64,000 nucleotides of DNA from Flavobacterium sp. 9 (GTDB taxonomy: Bacteria; Bacteroidota; Bacteroidia; Flavobacteriales; Flavobacteriaceae), in contig NZ_PEEU01000001.1 in the NCBI RefSeq assembly GCF_002754195.1, positions 5,208,001 through 5,272,000 of the forward strand, in the 5' to 3' direction. Below are positions 7,906-16,925 of this stretch, piece by piece. How positions within the stretch are numbered: the stretch's first letter is position 1; each line of letters opens with the position of its first letter. The position numbers and the translations under genes were made by a program. The notes under the pieces are model-generated. The model saw only the letters and a list, made by a program, of their open reading frames with translations, was not told where the DNA came from and did no database searches.

Positions 7906-8033
7906 TTGGGCGTGCCACCACTTAAAAAAAGGCCTAATAAACTTTGCGCACATTAGGCCTTTTCTTAATTGCTGTCGGGCTATACGTACTGCTTCGGCAG
8001 TCTACTTCTATCCCTCACGCAAGCTGCACTTTG
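7906..8033. repeat. 128-base GGGCGTGCC-type repeat, copy B
   Basis: The same length, order of hairpins and ends as the copy at 5391-5518. Differences are scattered single bases (for example CTAATAAACTTTGC against CTAAGAAACTTTAC). No coding capacity. Confidence 0.88.
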
Positions 8034-8180
8034 AGATTTTGCGTGTTCATTTAATTTTTTAGTTTTAATTATTTCACGTCTCAAAAATCGTACTTTTGTT
8101 TAGCACACAATAAGTAATAGATCGTTGCGCTACAAATCATTTTGATGGTATCGTACATCGCAAAAGATGTTTTTTATATA

Positions 8181-8211
8181 TTGTTTGTTATTACCCTTAA
8201 TATTATCTTTG
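8181..8211 (+). promoter_or_regulatory. Promoter of the XRE regulator gene
   Basis: TTG (8181-8183), a 20-base spacer and TATCTTTG (8204-8211) match the Bacteroidetes consensus. The -7 box ends four bases before the ATG, so the mRNA is probably leaderless. Confidence 0.7.
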
Positions 8212-8215
8212 AATT

Positions 8216-8635
8216 ATGAGCACACTTACAAAATCAAACCATATAGGGCGAAAAATTAGCCGAATTCGTGAACTTCGTGATATGAAGCAAGAAGCTTTGG
8301 CACAAGCTTTAGGTACAAACCAACAAGCAATTTCTGCTCTTGAAAATAGCGAAACCATAAGCGATGAAAAACTTATTGATGTAGCAAAAGCTTTGGGAGT
8401 AAGTGTTGAAGCCCTTAAAAACTTTTCAGACGAAGCCGCAATTAATTATTTTAATAATTTCTATGATAATAGCGCAAAAGGACAAATACTAAATAATTCT
8501 TGTAGCAATCTTACTTTTAATCCTTTAGATAAGTTGGTTGAAGCTTATGAAGAAAACAAAAAACTTTACGAACGTTTACTTCAATCTGAAAAAGACAAAG
8601 TTGAGTTTTTACAAAATATATTAAAGGATAAATAG
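8216..8635 (+). CDS. XRE-family helix-turn-helix regulator
   Basis: A 139-residue DNA-binding protein. The HTH_3 domain covers about residues 10-68 (KISRIRELRDMKQEALAQAL, then NQQAISALENSE, then LIDVAKALGVSVEALK). A C-terminal acidic/basic coiled coil (about 105-138, YEENKKLYERLLQSEKDKVEF) probably mediates oligomerisation. No toxin or antitoxin partner is adjacent, and the gene has its own promoter and terminator. The target is unknown. Confidence 0.88.
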   Translation: MSTLTKSNHIGRKISRIRELRDMKQEALAQALGTNQQAISALENSETISDEKLIDVAKALGVSVEALKNFSDEAAINYFNNFYDNSAKGQILNNSCSNLTFNPLDKLVEAYEENKKLYERLLQSEKDKVEFLQNILKDK

Positions 8636-8653
8636 TTTTTATTCTTTTAAAGA

Positions 8654-8692
8654 AAAAGCCTCAATAAATTTGTGTTTATTGAGGCTTTTTTT
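8654..8692 (+). terminator. Intrinsic terminator of the XRE gene
   Basis: AAAAAGCCTCAATAAA pairs with TTTATTGAGGCTTTTT around a short loop, followed by T residues, 18 bases after the stop. Confidence 0.9.
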
Positions 8693-8814
8693 ATGTTATT
8701 GGCTGTACGTTTTCACTAGTTTTAATTCCGTTTTGAGCGCGGATTTTAAATCTGTACTATTAAGTTTGATCTTAAGAATGTATTATATTTATTTAAAAAT
8801 TTAATTTTATTTAT

Positions 8815-9747
8815 ATGCGTCATTGGTTTATAATTTTATTTTCGTTTGTTGTTGTTTCTTGCATGAATAAGAAAACAGATCTTGATAAAATTGATACAAA
8901 AAAAACAGAAGTTGTTGCTAAAAACACCAAAATAAAAGAACTTGAAAATCAGATTTTTCATAAAGTTCTTTATCAAAATGAATATTGTTATTTCTTAGGG
9001 AAAAAAGGTGATTTTGAAGATGTAACACTGAATTTCAATGTTAAACGACTTATTAATGATGCAACGATTGATAATGTTTTTTATGATGATGAGGCAAATC
9101 CGTATCAAAATCAATTGTATAGAATTAAAGATCATAATATTAAAAACAAATCAAATTATGAGATAATAGTATTTGATGAATGGGAAAAAAAAGAGGCAAA
9201 AATCTATTTCTCACTTATTAATAAAAATGATAATCTTTGGGAATTCAAATTTCTGCCCTCGTGGAAAGAAGAGGAATCGAGAAGAGATTATCTTGATAAT
9301 CTTCATTTACGTCAGCAATATTTGTTTATAAATCAAAAAAGCGTAGACTCAATATTTGTTTTGACTAAAGGCTTACATAATGACGAAATAGATGGTGAAG
9401 GAAATGCATATCCGGTTTGTTATGAATTGCCATATTACTTTAAACTAAAAGAAAAATACAAACATTGGAAGAACTACAATCCAATTCGTTTTGTTTCTTC
9501 AAAGGAGCAAATTAATATTTATGAAGAGCCAAATGAAGCGTCCAAAATTGTTGCGAGTCTTAAATATAATGACTGGATTATTATAAATGATACTGTAAAA
9601 TCACAATCAAACGAGGATGAAGAATGGCTTGATATTTATGATAGGGCAAATATTGAGAAAGGCTATATTTTGAATAAAAACTTAGCAGAAAAGCCAACTT
9701 ACAACTTGCCCATAAAAAAGGTAAGATCCAGTGAAGAAGCGGAATAA
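8815..9747 (+). CDS. Lipoprotein with C-terminal SH3b-like region
   Basis: A 310-residue protein of no recognised family. The N terminus is a signal peptide with a lipobox ending at C16 (VVVSC). The C-terminal ~85 residues (INIYEEPNEASKIVASLKYND, then EWLDIY and GYILNKNL) follow the bacterial SH3 pattern, which often binds cell-wall peptides. The middle is rich in aromatic and charged residues, without a motif I can name. It stands alone on the plus strand. Confidence 0.6.
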   Translation: MRHWFIILFSFVVVSCMNKKTDLDKIDTKKTEVVAKNTKIKELENQIFHKVLYQNEYCYFLGKKGDFEDVTLNFNVKRLINDATIDNVFYDDEANPYQNQLYRIKDHNIKNKSNYEIIVFDEWEKKEAKIYFSLINKNDNLWEFKFLPSWKEEESRRDYLDNLHLRQQYLFINQKSVDSIFVLTKGLHNDEIDGEGNAYPVCYELPYYFKLKEKYKHWKNYNPIRFVSSKEQINIYEEPNEASKIVASLKYNDWIIINDTVKSQSNEDEEWLDIYDRANIEKGYILNKNLAEKPTYNLPIKKVRSSEEAE

Positions 9748-9927
9748 TTTAATTTTTGGATAGTTCTTAGTTTTCCTTAATCACGCTGTACAAATGTGTC
9801 TGACTTTGCGCAGCTTTTCATAAGAAACAGATTGTAGAACGAGACTTTTTTTACTAAGATTGATTTAGTTATTTGAAATTATCTCCATGAAAAAACATAT
9901 ATCTACTTTGAAATTCTAATCTCATTT

Positions 9928-10305
9928 TTAGAAATTCTGTCTCAATAAGTTTATTAAAACACTATCACTTACATTTTTATAATTAGAGGGTAATATCAGT
10001 TTAAGATTCAGTTTAAACTTATTATTGAACGTATCTCTGATTGCTATTAATTTATGACGATCTTTATATCTACTTCTTTGAAAATAATCTTCAAGTTTTA
10101 ATTCTATTTTATTTAAACTATCATATCTTTTTTTATAAAAACTATTTTCAAGAGATAAACTGACAAAGTAACTTTCTTGTGATTTAATTATTGTTTTTAG
10201 ATCTTTATTGTAATTGTTTAATTCAGAATAAAGAAGTTTATTTTCATCATTATTTTTACAAGATGAGAATAAAATAAAAACTATAATCCATTTAAATAAA
10301 TTCAT
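9928..10305 (-). CDS. Small putative lipoprotein, function unknown
   Basis: 125 residues. The start MNLFKWIIVFILFSSC is a short signal peptide with the lipobox cysteine at position 16. The rest is Lys/Asn/Leu-rich and probably helical in its first half. It is the last of four minus-strand genes (9928-12877) and only 15 bases from the receiver-like gene, so it may be co-transcribed with it. No homology recognised. Confidence 0.5.
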   Translation of the reverse strand: MNLFKWIIVFILFSSCKNNDENKLLYSELNNYNKDLKTIIKSQESYFVSLSLENSFYKKRYDSLNKIELKLEDYFQRSRYKDRHKLIAIRDTFNNKFKLNLKLILPSNYKNVSDSVLINLLRQNF

Positions 10306-10320
10306 ATTAAGAGTTGTTAT

Positions 10321-10665
10321 TTAATCATTTAAACTTTTCAAATGCTTGATATAATTATCTAGCAAACTTTGAATTTGTCGCGCTGCAACAGGATTTGCGG
10401 AGTGAACATTGAATTTCAGATTTTCTAAATCAAGACCAGATTCATAAACCAGCCATTTTGCTGCGGCGTAACCATCTTCGGCAATATTGTCATTTTCATC
10501 TAATCCCAAATCATTGTCAAAACTAATCAATTCAGGAAGTCCGTTTTCGATTATAATTTTTTTAAAATCATCAAAATTCCGAACTATAACAAAATCATCG
10601 TCAGTTAAGTTTTTGTAAACCATTTTTACATCTCGAATATCATCAAGAAAAAGCTTGTATTTCAT
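10321..10665 (-). CDS. Cyclic-phosphate-processing receiver-domain protein
   Basis: A stand-alone 114-residue domain. It has LDDIR (7-11), SFDNDLG (48-54), EDGYAAAKW (63-71) and HSANP (88-92), the conserved blocks of the receiver-fold family proposed (by computational work on RNA-repair systems) to process cyclic phosphates. It differs from a signalling receiver, which would have a phospho-acceptor Asp followed by a Thr/Lys pair. Not experimentally defined. The neighbours do not include a known RNA ligase. Confidence 0.75.
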   Translation of the reverse strand: MKYKLFLDDIRDVKMVYKNLTDDDFVIVRNFDDFKKIIIENGLPELISFDNDLGLDENDNIAEDGYAAAKWLVYESGLDLENLKFNVHSANPVAARQIQSLLDNYIKHLKSLND

Positions 10666-10702
10666 TAATTATGTTTCTTTAGAATGTAATTGTTAATATT
10701 TC

Positions 10703-10735
10703 AACTTTGTCAAAGTTCAAAACTTTGACAAAGTT
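10703..10735. repeat. AACTTTGTCAAAGTT palindromic repeat
   Basis: AACTTTGTCAAAGTT and AACTTTGACAAAGTT are reverse complements separated by three bases. A related palindrome lies at 12941-12973. Confidence 0.8.
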
Positions 10736-10837
10736 CTTTACGTAAAGCTTTGTGATTTCTACGTTTTTCAATTCAATCAAAATCAATGAAACTTTGCGAA
10801 CTTTGCGGTTAATTAGCTAGGTTTTTATAAACTATTT

Positions 10838-11341
10838 TTACTTTACTGATTTAAACTGATTAAGTGTATCATCAACTAAATGTTCGACTTTCAAAAAATT
10901 ATTAGCAAGTTTTAAAACCTCTTCTTGCAGGTTTTCTAAGTCTAATTTTATCCAGCCTTCCATCAAAGTCAAAGGACCATGATTTACGCTAATATTCTTC
11001 CAGTCGTTTTCATGATCTTTAAAACTTTCTCTAAATACCTCAGCAAATTTTCGACTTTGTATTTTATAACCGCTAAGTTTTCTTAGTTTCAAAGCATGAA
11101 TATTGTACATGATTTTTTGCTTTTGCAAAGTCGAATCATTTACCCAAACCGAAAAGAAAATTCTTGATTCGGCAGTTAATGGTTCCTGAGAATTACTTGC
11201 CCAGGACTTTTTATACAATTTTATAAAAACGGAATCCAAATAAATTCCAACTGAAACTTCAATTGATTTTGTACTCAATAATTTTGAATCAAGCTGATCG
11301 ACTACTTTTTGAAAATTTTCAAGATAAAAAGAAGTATCCAT
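10838..11341 (-). CDS. Protein of unknown function
   Basis: 167 residues from the ATG at 11341. An upstream in-frame start would add 13 residues of low-quality sequence, so the inner MDTSFYLENF start is preferred. It is soluble, with no signal peptide or membrane span. A mixed alpha/beta pattern with a long C-terminal helix (LDLENLQEEVLKLANNFLKVE) is visible. No family recognised. It lies 87 bases downstream of the 482-residue gene on the same strand. Confidence 0.6.
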   Translation of the reverse strand: MDTSFYLENFQKVVDQLDSKLLSTKSIEVSVGIYLDSVFIKLYKKSWASNSQEPLTAESRIFFSVWVNDSTLQKQKIMYNIHALKLRKLSGYKIQSRKFAEVFRESFKDHENDWKNISVNHGPLTLMEGWIKLDLENLQEEVLKLANNFLKVEHLVDDTLNQFKSVK

Positions 11342-11428
11342 TTGTATAAAACTTATGTTAGGAAAAAAAATGTATTGCAATCAAAAATGCTTTATTTCTA
11401 TAAAGAAAATAGAAATTAAACCTGATTT

Positions 11429-12877
11429 TTATTCCTTAATTTGTCCTTGCAATTGAAAGAATCCAGTTAATTGCATTCCGATTATAAGATTTTCAAAATT
11501 CATATTTTGTTTATTTACAAACATTTCAATCGTAAAGAAATCAGGATAATCTTCGTTCGTTATTAGTCTTACTTTCAAAATAAAACCTTCAGATTTTCTA
11601 TTTTCCATTACCTCAATTTCTCTAAAGTCTTCGAGTACACCTATAAAATCGAAACAACCAAAATCGGACATTTCCTTATTGGGCATATACATCGTGAAGT
11701 TTTCGCTAAAATTTGGACCATCCGGAGTATTTGATTCTGAAATATTAGAAATCTCTAAATGATAAATTAAACCACTTAATTCAATGTTTAATTTTTTATT
11801 GGTTTTATATTTTTCTCTATTTAGAGCGTAGTCTGTCGCAAAATAAGTCAGTCCAAAAGTATCTCTTCCATTTCCTGTAATAACCGCTTCAAGATTATTT
11901 ATATTTTCCCATTCGTTTATTTGTTTATTTTCGACATCAATAAAAATATCAGTTTTAAGCAAAGGATAAGTTGTACGGGTTTCATCATTAGTTGTTTTGA
12001 CACCTCTAAAAATAATATTGTCGAAGTTCATCTCTGAAATTAAAACCTCATCATTTGATTTTACGGTTTCCTGAATAAAAACCATGGCAGCATTATTAAG
12101 AAGGAAATTTTGAGCTCCCTCTTCTCTTAATCGCTCAAAGCCAAAAATTCCAGCCCACATATCGCCAACACTTCCGTGATTGACTTTTTTTATTTTTAAA
12201 CCAATTTCATTTTCAGTAATTGGTGATTCGATGGTTACTCTCTCTTGAAAATAATCTTTCCCTTCTTTTAATTGCGTATTTAATATGAAGTTATTTTGTT
12301 CTGGCGAAAAACCAGAAATACCTTGGAAACCAATATAATCATCTTCAAACAAATATCTCAAGCCTGCAAATCCGCTCAAATCTGATGTTTTATATTTTAT
12401 AGAAATTGCATTAAAGTCGCCATTTCTCTTAGCAATTCCGTGGTCATTATCATCCTTAAACCTGGAATGGTAAAAGATGGTATAAGATTTTATCGTTTTT
12501 TCGCTGAGTCTTTTTTCAAATTCAATTTCCATATCCGAAATCACTTCTTCAATTGAACGATTATAACTCATATCTTTTGCGATATACAAATAACCTATTA
12601 TTTCGCCATCTGTTTTTTCATAAGCCGCAATTGGAGAATAATTACCTTGCATTTGCATTCCCATAAACCGAACGATATATTCACTGTAAATTTTGATAAA
12701 ATCAAAGATTTTATCGGGATTTTCGATACTAACATTATTTAGTTTCTCAGCGTATATTTCATTCATGGACTTTCCACTGTGTTTAATTGTAGAAACCGGA
12801 TTTTCTTCAGTCTCAAGTATTTTATTATCAATTATTTCAGCTTTTTTATTTTTCTTTAAGAAGTCAAAAATCCCCAT
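11429..12877 (-). CDS. Large protein of unknown function
   Basis: 482 residues starting MGIFDFLKKNKKAE, a basic amphipathic start common in cytosolic adaptor or toxin/immunity-type proteins. No signal peptide. Several aromatic/glycine-rich beta segments (for example SGFAGLRYLFEDDYIGFQGI) alternate with acidic regions. No catalytic motif recognised. It heads the minus-strand group 9928-12877. A repeat-rich 525-base spacer lies upstream. Confidence 0.6.
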   Translation of the reverse strand: MGIFDFLKKNKKAEIIDNKILETEENPVSTIKHSGKSMNEIYAEKLNNVSIENPDKIFDFIKIYSEYIVRFMGMQMQGNYSPIAAYEKTDGEIIGYLYIAKDMSYNRSIEEVISDMEIEFEKRLSEKTIKSYTIFYHSRFKDDNDHGIAKRNGDFNAISIKYKTSDLSGFAGLRYLFEDDYIGFQGISGFSPEQNNFILNTQLKEGKDYFQERVTIESPITENEIGLKIKKVNHGSVGDMWAGIFGFERLREEGAQNFLLNNAAMVFIQETVKSNDEVLISEMNFDNIIFRGVKTTNDETRTTYPLLKTDIFIDVENKQINEWENINNLEAVITGNGRDTFGLTYFATDYALNREKYKTNKKLNIELSGLIYHLEISNISESNTPDGPNFSENFTMYMPNKEMSDFGCFDFIGVLEDFREIEVMENRKSEGFILKVRLITNEDYPDFFTIEMFVNKQNMNFENLIIGMQLTGFFQLQGQIKE

Positions 12878-12940
12878 TTTAGTATGTTTTAATTAGTGAT
12901 AGTTTTTCTGAATGTAATTAACTATTTCGTTGCGTTATCG

Positions 12941-12973
12941 ATCTTTGTCAAAGTTTTAAACTTTGACAAAGAT
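12941..12973. repeat. 33-base palindrome of the TTTGTCAAAG type
   Basis: ATCTTTGTCAAAGTTT and AAACTTTGACAAAGAT are exact reverse complements around one base. Confidence 0.85.
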
Positions 12974-13067
12974 TTTAGCGCACAGTTTTGCGATTAATTA
13001 CGTTTTCAAATGTAAATGATTTAACTAACACAATATTACGTGAAGACGTAAAGGAATAGTAAATTTA

Positions 13068-13313
13068 ATCTTTGCCAAATTTCAAAACCTTGGCTGTAAG
13101 GAGCTTTAGTTTTTCCCAAAATAACCACAATGATTGTCATTTTGACGAAGGAGAAATCTCCGTAAGTAACTCCGTAACGAAAGGCCAATCTTTGTAGAGC
13201 TTCTCGCGAAGATTTCTCCTTTGTCGAAATGACAAAAATGCGCAGACCAATTTTAAATTAAGTTATTATCATCAAAGTTCCTTATAGCCAAAGTTTTGAA
13301 ATTTGGCAAAGAT
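13068..13313. repeat. Nested inverted-repeat element (246 bases)
   Basis: The outer arms 13068-13109 and 13273-13313 are imperfect reverse complements (ATCTTTGCCAAATTTC against GAAATTTGGCAAAGAT). Inside them lies a 100-base element (13135-13234) with 25-base arms (TGTCATTTTGACGAAGGAG...). The inner element has a second copy at 32997-33096. This looks like one mobile or hairpin repeat inserted into another. Confidence 0.8.
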
Positions 13314-13402
13314 TTAGACGTACAGCTTTGCGATCTTAACGTTTTTCAGCACAATCAAGATCAAAAAAACTTAGCGAACTTTGCGGTAAAATTAGTCATA
13401 CT

Positions 13403-15130
13403 TTACAAAACGCGATAAATAGGATATTGCAAATGCGCTTTTTCATAATAAACCGAATGTTTGTAAATCCAATCTAATTGTGCTGCAGCATTTTTAGCAA
13501 ATTCAGCATCAGATTGTTTTTTAGATTCTAATTCGGCTTTTAAAGTTGGATTTTCTTTTAGGAGTTTTGCGGCAGTATCTTCAAAAATGTATTCCGAATA
13601 ATGTTCTTTTTGCTGTAAAATTGGATCGAAGAAATTCCAGTTGAAGAAAGAATCAACGCCTTCAGGTTCAAAAGCTTCAACTAAGTATTTTACTCCTTTT
13701 TGATTTGTAGAAACCAGATAATCCCCTTTGGCAAAAGCTATTTTTACAATTTTAGAATTTATATTGGTATTATAATGCAAATAATGTCCTTCGTAAGCAT
13801 TTGGAACTGTTTTATAATCAGCAATTTTATAGCTTTCAACTTCAATAATTGTATCATTTTTAAGTTGAGAATAGCTGATGTTATTATTCTTCAAAAGGTC
13901 AATAATATTCCAATAACCACGCGGAATGATATAAGTAGACGGAATAACAACATCTTTTTGCGATTTGAATTCTTTGATATAAGGAACGTCTTTTTTATAC
14001 GGTTTGCTTCGGTCGTAATACAAACGATTTCCTGTTGTAGCCTCGCTTTTTTTGTATCCGGCTTCATATCCCAAAAAGGTAAATTTAGTAGCTTTTGTAC
14101 TGTCCAATTCCCATTTTAAAGTATATGATTTTTTAGGCTGATATTGCTCCAGATTTTTAACTCGAAGTTCTTTGATTTTCTGGTAATTAGCGTCAATAAA
14201 ATCTAAAGTTGATTTTGTGTATTCGTACGTCATTTTTACACGTTCGGCATACTTTTTTAGCATATGCGTTTCAACCACAAAACCAATCGTGTTAAACAAC
14301 GAAGTATAACCCGTTGTATATCTTGGACTGTCTACAAACTGTCCAAAACCTTTGTCTGGCGTATCTTTAAAAGAATCTACATAAGGCGTAGTTTCGATTT
14401 TCTTTTGTTGCAAATCTTTAACCAAAGCCGGCATCATTTCGGTATTCATAAAATCACCCAAAACAGTTCCTAATTTATTATGTTGTGTCATAATATAGGT
14501 AAGTTTGTATTGATAATCAGATCCGTTACTTACGTGATTGTCAATAAAAACATCAGGATTTATTTTCTGAAAAATTTCGACAAAGCTCTTTGTATTTCGA
14601 GTATCCGATTTCATCAAATCACGATTCAAATCATAGTTTCTGGCGTTTCCTCTAAAACCGTAAATTTCCGGACCATCCTGATTAGCTCTCGTAGTCGAAT
14701 TTCTATTTAAAGCTCCGCCAATATTATAAACCGGAATTGTTACTAAAACGGTGTTTTTTGGCGCTTTTAATTTACCAATTGCAAGATCTCTGTAGAATTG
14801 CATTGTAGCATCGATTCCGTCAGGTTCTCCGGCGTGGATTCCGTTATTGATAAAAAGTACCGCTTTGTTTTTCTGAATTTTGTCGAAATCAAATTCCTTT
14901 TCAGGATTATAAACCACCATATGCAAAGGTTCACCAGAATCTGTCAAACCCATTTCCTTGATTTGAATCGTTTGGAAATCATTGGCTAAAAGTTTATAAT
15001 ACTTGATCGTTTCTTCATACGAAGCGGATTGGTTTCCGTTTCCTTTCTCAAAAAAAGTATCGTATTTTTTATTGTTTTGAGCGAAAAGGGTGACTGTGAA
15101 AAGTAAAATAGAAAGCGTAAAAAGTTTCAT
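13403..15130 (-). CDS. M14-family zinc carboxypeptidase-like protein, exported
   Basis: A 575-residue protein with a signal peptide (MKLFTLSILLFTVTLFAQ). The zinc ligands of family M14 are present: H99 and E102 in GIHAGE, and H199 in DNHVSNG. The substrate-binding RNYDLNRD (164-171) and the catalytic glutamate in GFVVETH (E287) are also present. The family removes C-terminal residues from peptides, and in Bacteroidota this subgroup carries an extra C-terminal region of ~250 residues. It probably acts in the periplasm. It stands alone. Confidence 0.85.
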   Translation of the reverse strand: MKLFTLSILLFTVTLFAQNNKKYDTFFEKGNGNQSASYEETIKYYKLLANDFQTIQIKEMGLTDSGEPLHMVVYNPEKEFDFDKIQKNKAVLFINNGIHAGEPDGIDATMQFYRDLAIGKLKAPKNTVLVTIPVYNIGGALNRNSTTRANQDGPEIYGFRGNARNYDLNRDLMKSDTRNTKSFVEIFQKINPDVFIDNHVSNGSDYQYKLTYIMTQHNKLGTVLGDFMNTEMMPALVKDLQQKKIETTPYVDSFKDTPDKGFGQFVDSPRYTTGYTSLFNTIGFVVETHMLKKYAERVKMTYEYTKSTLDFIDANYQKIKELRVKNLEQYQPKKSYTLKWELDSTKATKFTFLGYEAGYKKSEATTGNRLYYDRSKPYKKDVPYIKEFKSQKDVVIPSTYIIPRGYWNIIDLLKNNNISYSQLKNDTIIEVESYKIADYKTVPNAYEGHYLHYNTNINSKIVKIAFAKGDYLVSTNQKGVKYLVEAFEPEGVDSFFNWNFFDPILQQKEHYSEYIFEDTAAKLLKENPTLKAELESKKQSDAEFAKNAAAQLDWIYKHSVYYEKAHLQYPIYRVL

Positions 15131-15170
15131 GGTTTGGGTTTTAATAGAAAAATCAAATATAGAAAATTTA

Positions 15171-15410
15171 GTTTCAGGTTTCAGGTTTCAAGTTGAAATG
15201 CGATTATGCTTTGTGCGTAGATTTTACCGCAAAGGCGCAAAGTTTTTTTGTTGTTGATTGTATTTATAAACGCAAAGTTCGCAAAGCTTTATAAATATAG
15301 CTTTGCGAACTTTGCGTAAAAACTTTGCGCCTTTGCGGTAAAAATTCAAAGTTGCTCTACTCGCATTTCAACTTGAAACCTGAAACAAACAAAAACTTGA
15401 AACAATTTAA
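15171..15410. repeat. Block of TTTCAGGTTTCAAG and GCGAACTTTGCG repeats
   Basis: CAGGTTTCAGGTTTCAAGTTGAAATGCG (15176 on) is mirrored by CGCATTTCAACTTGAAACCTGAAAC near 15361-15385. Between them is a palindrome, CGCAAAGTTCGCAAAGC against GCTTTGCGAACTTTGCG, at about 15271-15316. The block is thus a nested inverted repeat. A related block lies at 18290-18470. Confidence 0.75.
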
Positions 15411-15412
15411 CG

Positions 15413-16825
15413 TTATAAATATTTCGAAATCTCAATTATTCCTTCTTCGATTTGTTTTTCGGTCAAAGAAGCATAACCAAGTCTGAATCCTGATATTGGT
15501 TCATCAAAACTGAATTTCTCCGGAGTCATTATCTTGATTCCTTTTAGGAGAAGTTTATCGGCAATTTCAAAAATATTGATGTCTGAATTTGGAACAATCC
15601 AAAAAGCCAAACCGCCTTCTGGTTTTATAAAAGTGGTTTTGTCTTTTAGATATTTATTGCAAATTGTTTCAAAATAATCTCGTTTGGCTTTATAAATTAG
15701 CGTCGTTCTTTTGAGATGTCTTTTAATTTCTCCTTCGTTTATGAGTTGCAAAACGGCTTCTTCCATAATATTGTCGCCTTGTACATCGATCATTTTTCTG
15801 TGTTTTCCAACTTTCAAAATAGTTTCGGAATTACTGACCAAATATCCAATTCGTAAAGCAGGCGCAACGATTTTGCTTAAAGTTCCGATATAAACTGTGT
15901 TTTTGGCATTGCTGTAACTCGAAATAGGTAAAATTGGCCGTTGTCCAAAATGAAATTCATTATCATAATCATCTTCAATAATCGTAAAACCATATTGATT
16001 TGATAATTCTATAAGCTTTAATCTTCTTTTTGAACTTAGTGTAACCGTTGTTGGAAATTGATGATGAGGCGTTACATAAATGGCTTTTATATTGTTGAAT
16101 TTCTTCAGATATTCTTCAATTTCATCTATCAACAAACCATCTTTATCAACATTAATAGGAAGTAATTTAGCGCCTGAATTTTCAAAAGTTTCCCAAGCTG
16201 GTTTATATCCGGGATTTTCAATCATTACATAATCGCCTTTCGATAATAAACAACTTGCGGTCAAATACATTGCCATTTGACTTCCGCGTGTAATGCAAAT
16301 TTCGTCTGGAGTAATATTCATTCCTCTTTTAAAATTCAGCATCTGAACAATAGCTTTTCTGAATTCCAAATTTCCAAATTCAGTACTATAACCCATAATT
16401 TGCCAACGGGATTTTCGATTAAAAATCTGTCTGTAAGCTCTTGCTAATTCATTCATTGGTGCGATTCGGCTGTCAGGAATTCCGTCATCAAAAACAATTA
16501 ACGGTTTTGGTTCTTCCTTAATAGCATTTGTTTTTTGTTGTTGTTTTATGCTTTTTGTGGCAATTGGTAAAATGTCGGCTACAAAAGTTCCTTTTCTTTC
16601 CATTGTGATCAACCAACCTTCGGTGATGAGAACATCTAGCGCTTCAATAACTGTATTTCGATTCACTTTTAATAATTCGGCAAGTTGTCTACTTCCCGGT
16701 AAAGCATTTCCGCTGTTGAGCATTCCGGTTTTGATAGCGTCAATAATAGCATCGGCAATTTGCAGATAAATTGCTTTATCAGAATTGGTGTTTAATTGAA
16801 TCTCTAATTTCCAAGGTCTTAACAT
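15413..16825 (-). CDS. MocR/PdxR-type transcriptional regulator (GntR HTH + aminotransferase fold)
   Basis: 470 residues. A GntR winged helix covers about 15-82 (SRQLAELLKVNRNTVIEALD). A fold type I aminotransferase domain follows from about 110, with the PLP lysine in GTLSKIV (K318) and the EDDYDNEF block (284-291). Such proteins use PLP or an amino-acid aldimine as effector and usually control the gene next to them. It faces the cupin/DapA-like pair, and a TGGACTA/TAGTCCA inverted repeat lies in the shared spacer. Confidence 0.88.
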   Translation of the reverse strand: MLRPWKLEIQLNTNSDKAIYLQIADAIIDAIKTGMLNSGNALPGSRQLAELLKVNRNTVIEALDVLITEGWLITMERKGTFVADILPIATKSIKQQQKTNAIKEEPKPLIVFDDGIPDSRIAPMNELARAYRQIFNRKSRWQIMGYSTEFGNLEFRKAIVQMLNFKRGMNITPDEICITRGSQMAMYLTASCLLSKGDYVMIENPGYKPAWETFENSGAKLLPINVDKDGLLIDEIEEYLKKFNNIKAIYVTPHHQFPTTVTLSSKRRLKLIELSNQYGFTIIEDDYDNEFHFGQRPILPISSYSNAKNTVYIGTLSKIVAPALRIGYLVSNSETILKVGKHRKMIDVQGDNIMEEAVLQLINEGEIKRHLKRTTLIYKAKRDYFETICNKYLKDKTTFIKPEGGLAFWIVPNSDINIFEIADKLLLKGIKIMTPEKFSFDEPISGFRLGYASLTEKQIEEGIIEISKYL

Positions 16826-16826
16826 C

Positions 16827-16870
16827 TGGACTATTTATTTATATAAAAACTGTGTTAGTTGAGTAGTCCA
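16827..16870. promoter_or_regulatory. Putative MocR operator
   Basis: TGGACTA (16827-16833) and TAGTCCA (16864-16870) form an inverted repeat with a 30-base centre in the MocR/cupin spacer. The right half lies between the -33 and -7 boxes of the cupin gene. Confidence 0.5.
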
Positions 16871-16887
16871 AAGTTAAAATAATTTTG
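16859..16887 (+). promoter_or_regulatory. Promoter of the cupin-DapA-like operon
   Basis: TTG (16859-16861), an 18-base spacer and TAATTTTG (16880-16887) fit the Bacteroidetes consensus. This predicts a leader of about 35 bases before the cupin ATG. Confidence 0.6.
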
Positions 16888-16925
16888 GAGAGCAATACTG
16901 CAGAAAATTAAAATTTATAAAACTT

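Larger units (their letters stand above)
12878..13402. other. 525-base spacer made of nested repeats
   Basis: No gene is visible. The spacer holds a 33-base palindrome (12941-12973), a nested inverted-repeat element (13068-13313) and GCGAACTTTGCGGTAAA-type repeats at about 13320-13395. Confidence 0.7.

Noticed and set aside
13700..14710. Plus-strand ORFs opposite the M14 peptidase
   Set aside because: Antisense shadows of a clearly recognised gene. No signal or domain pattern of their own.
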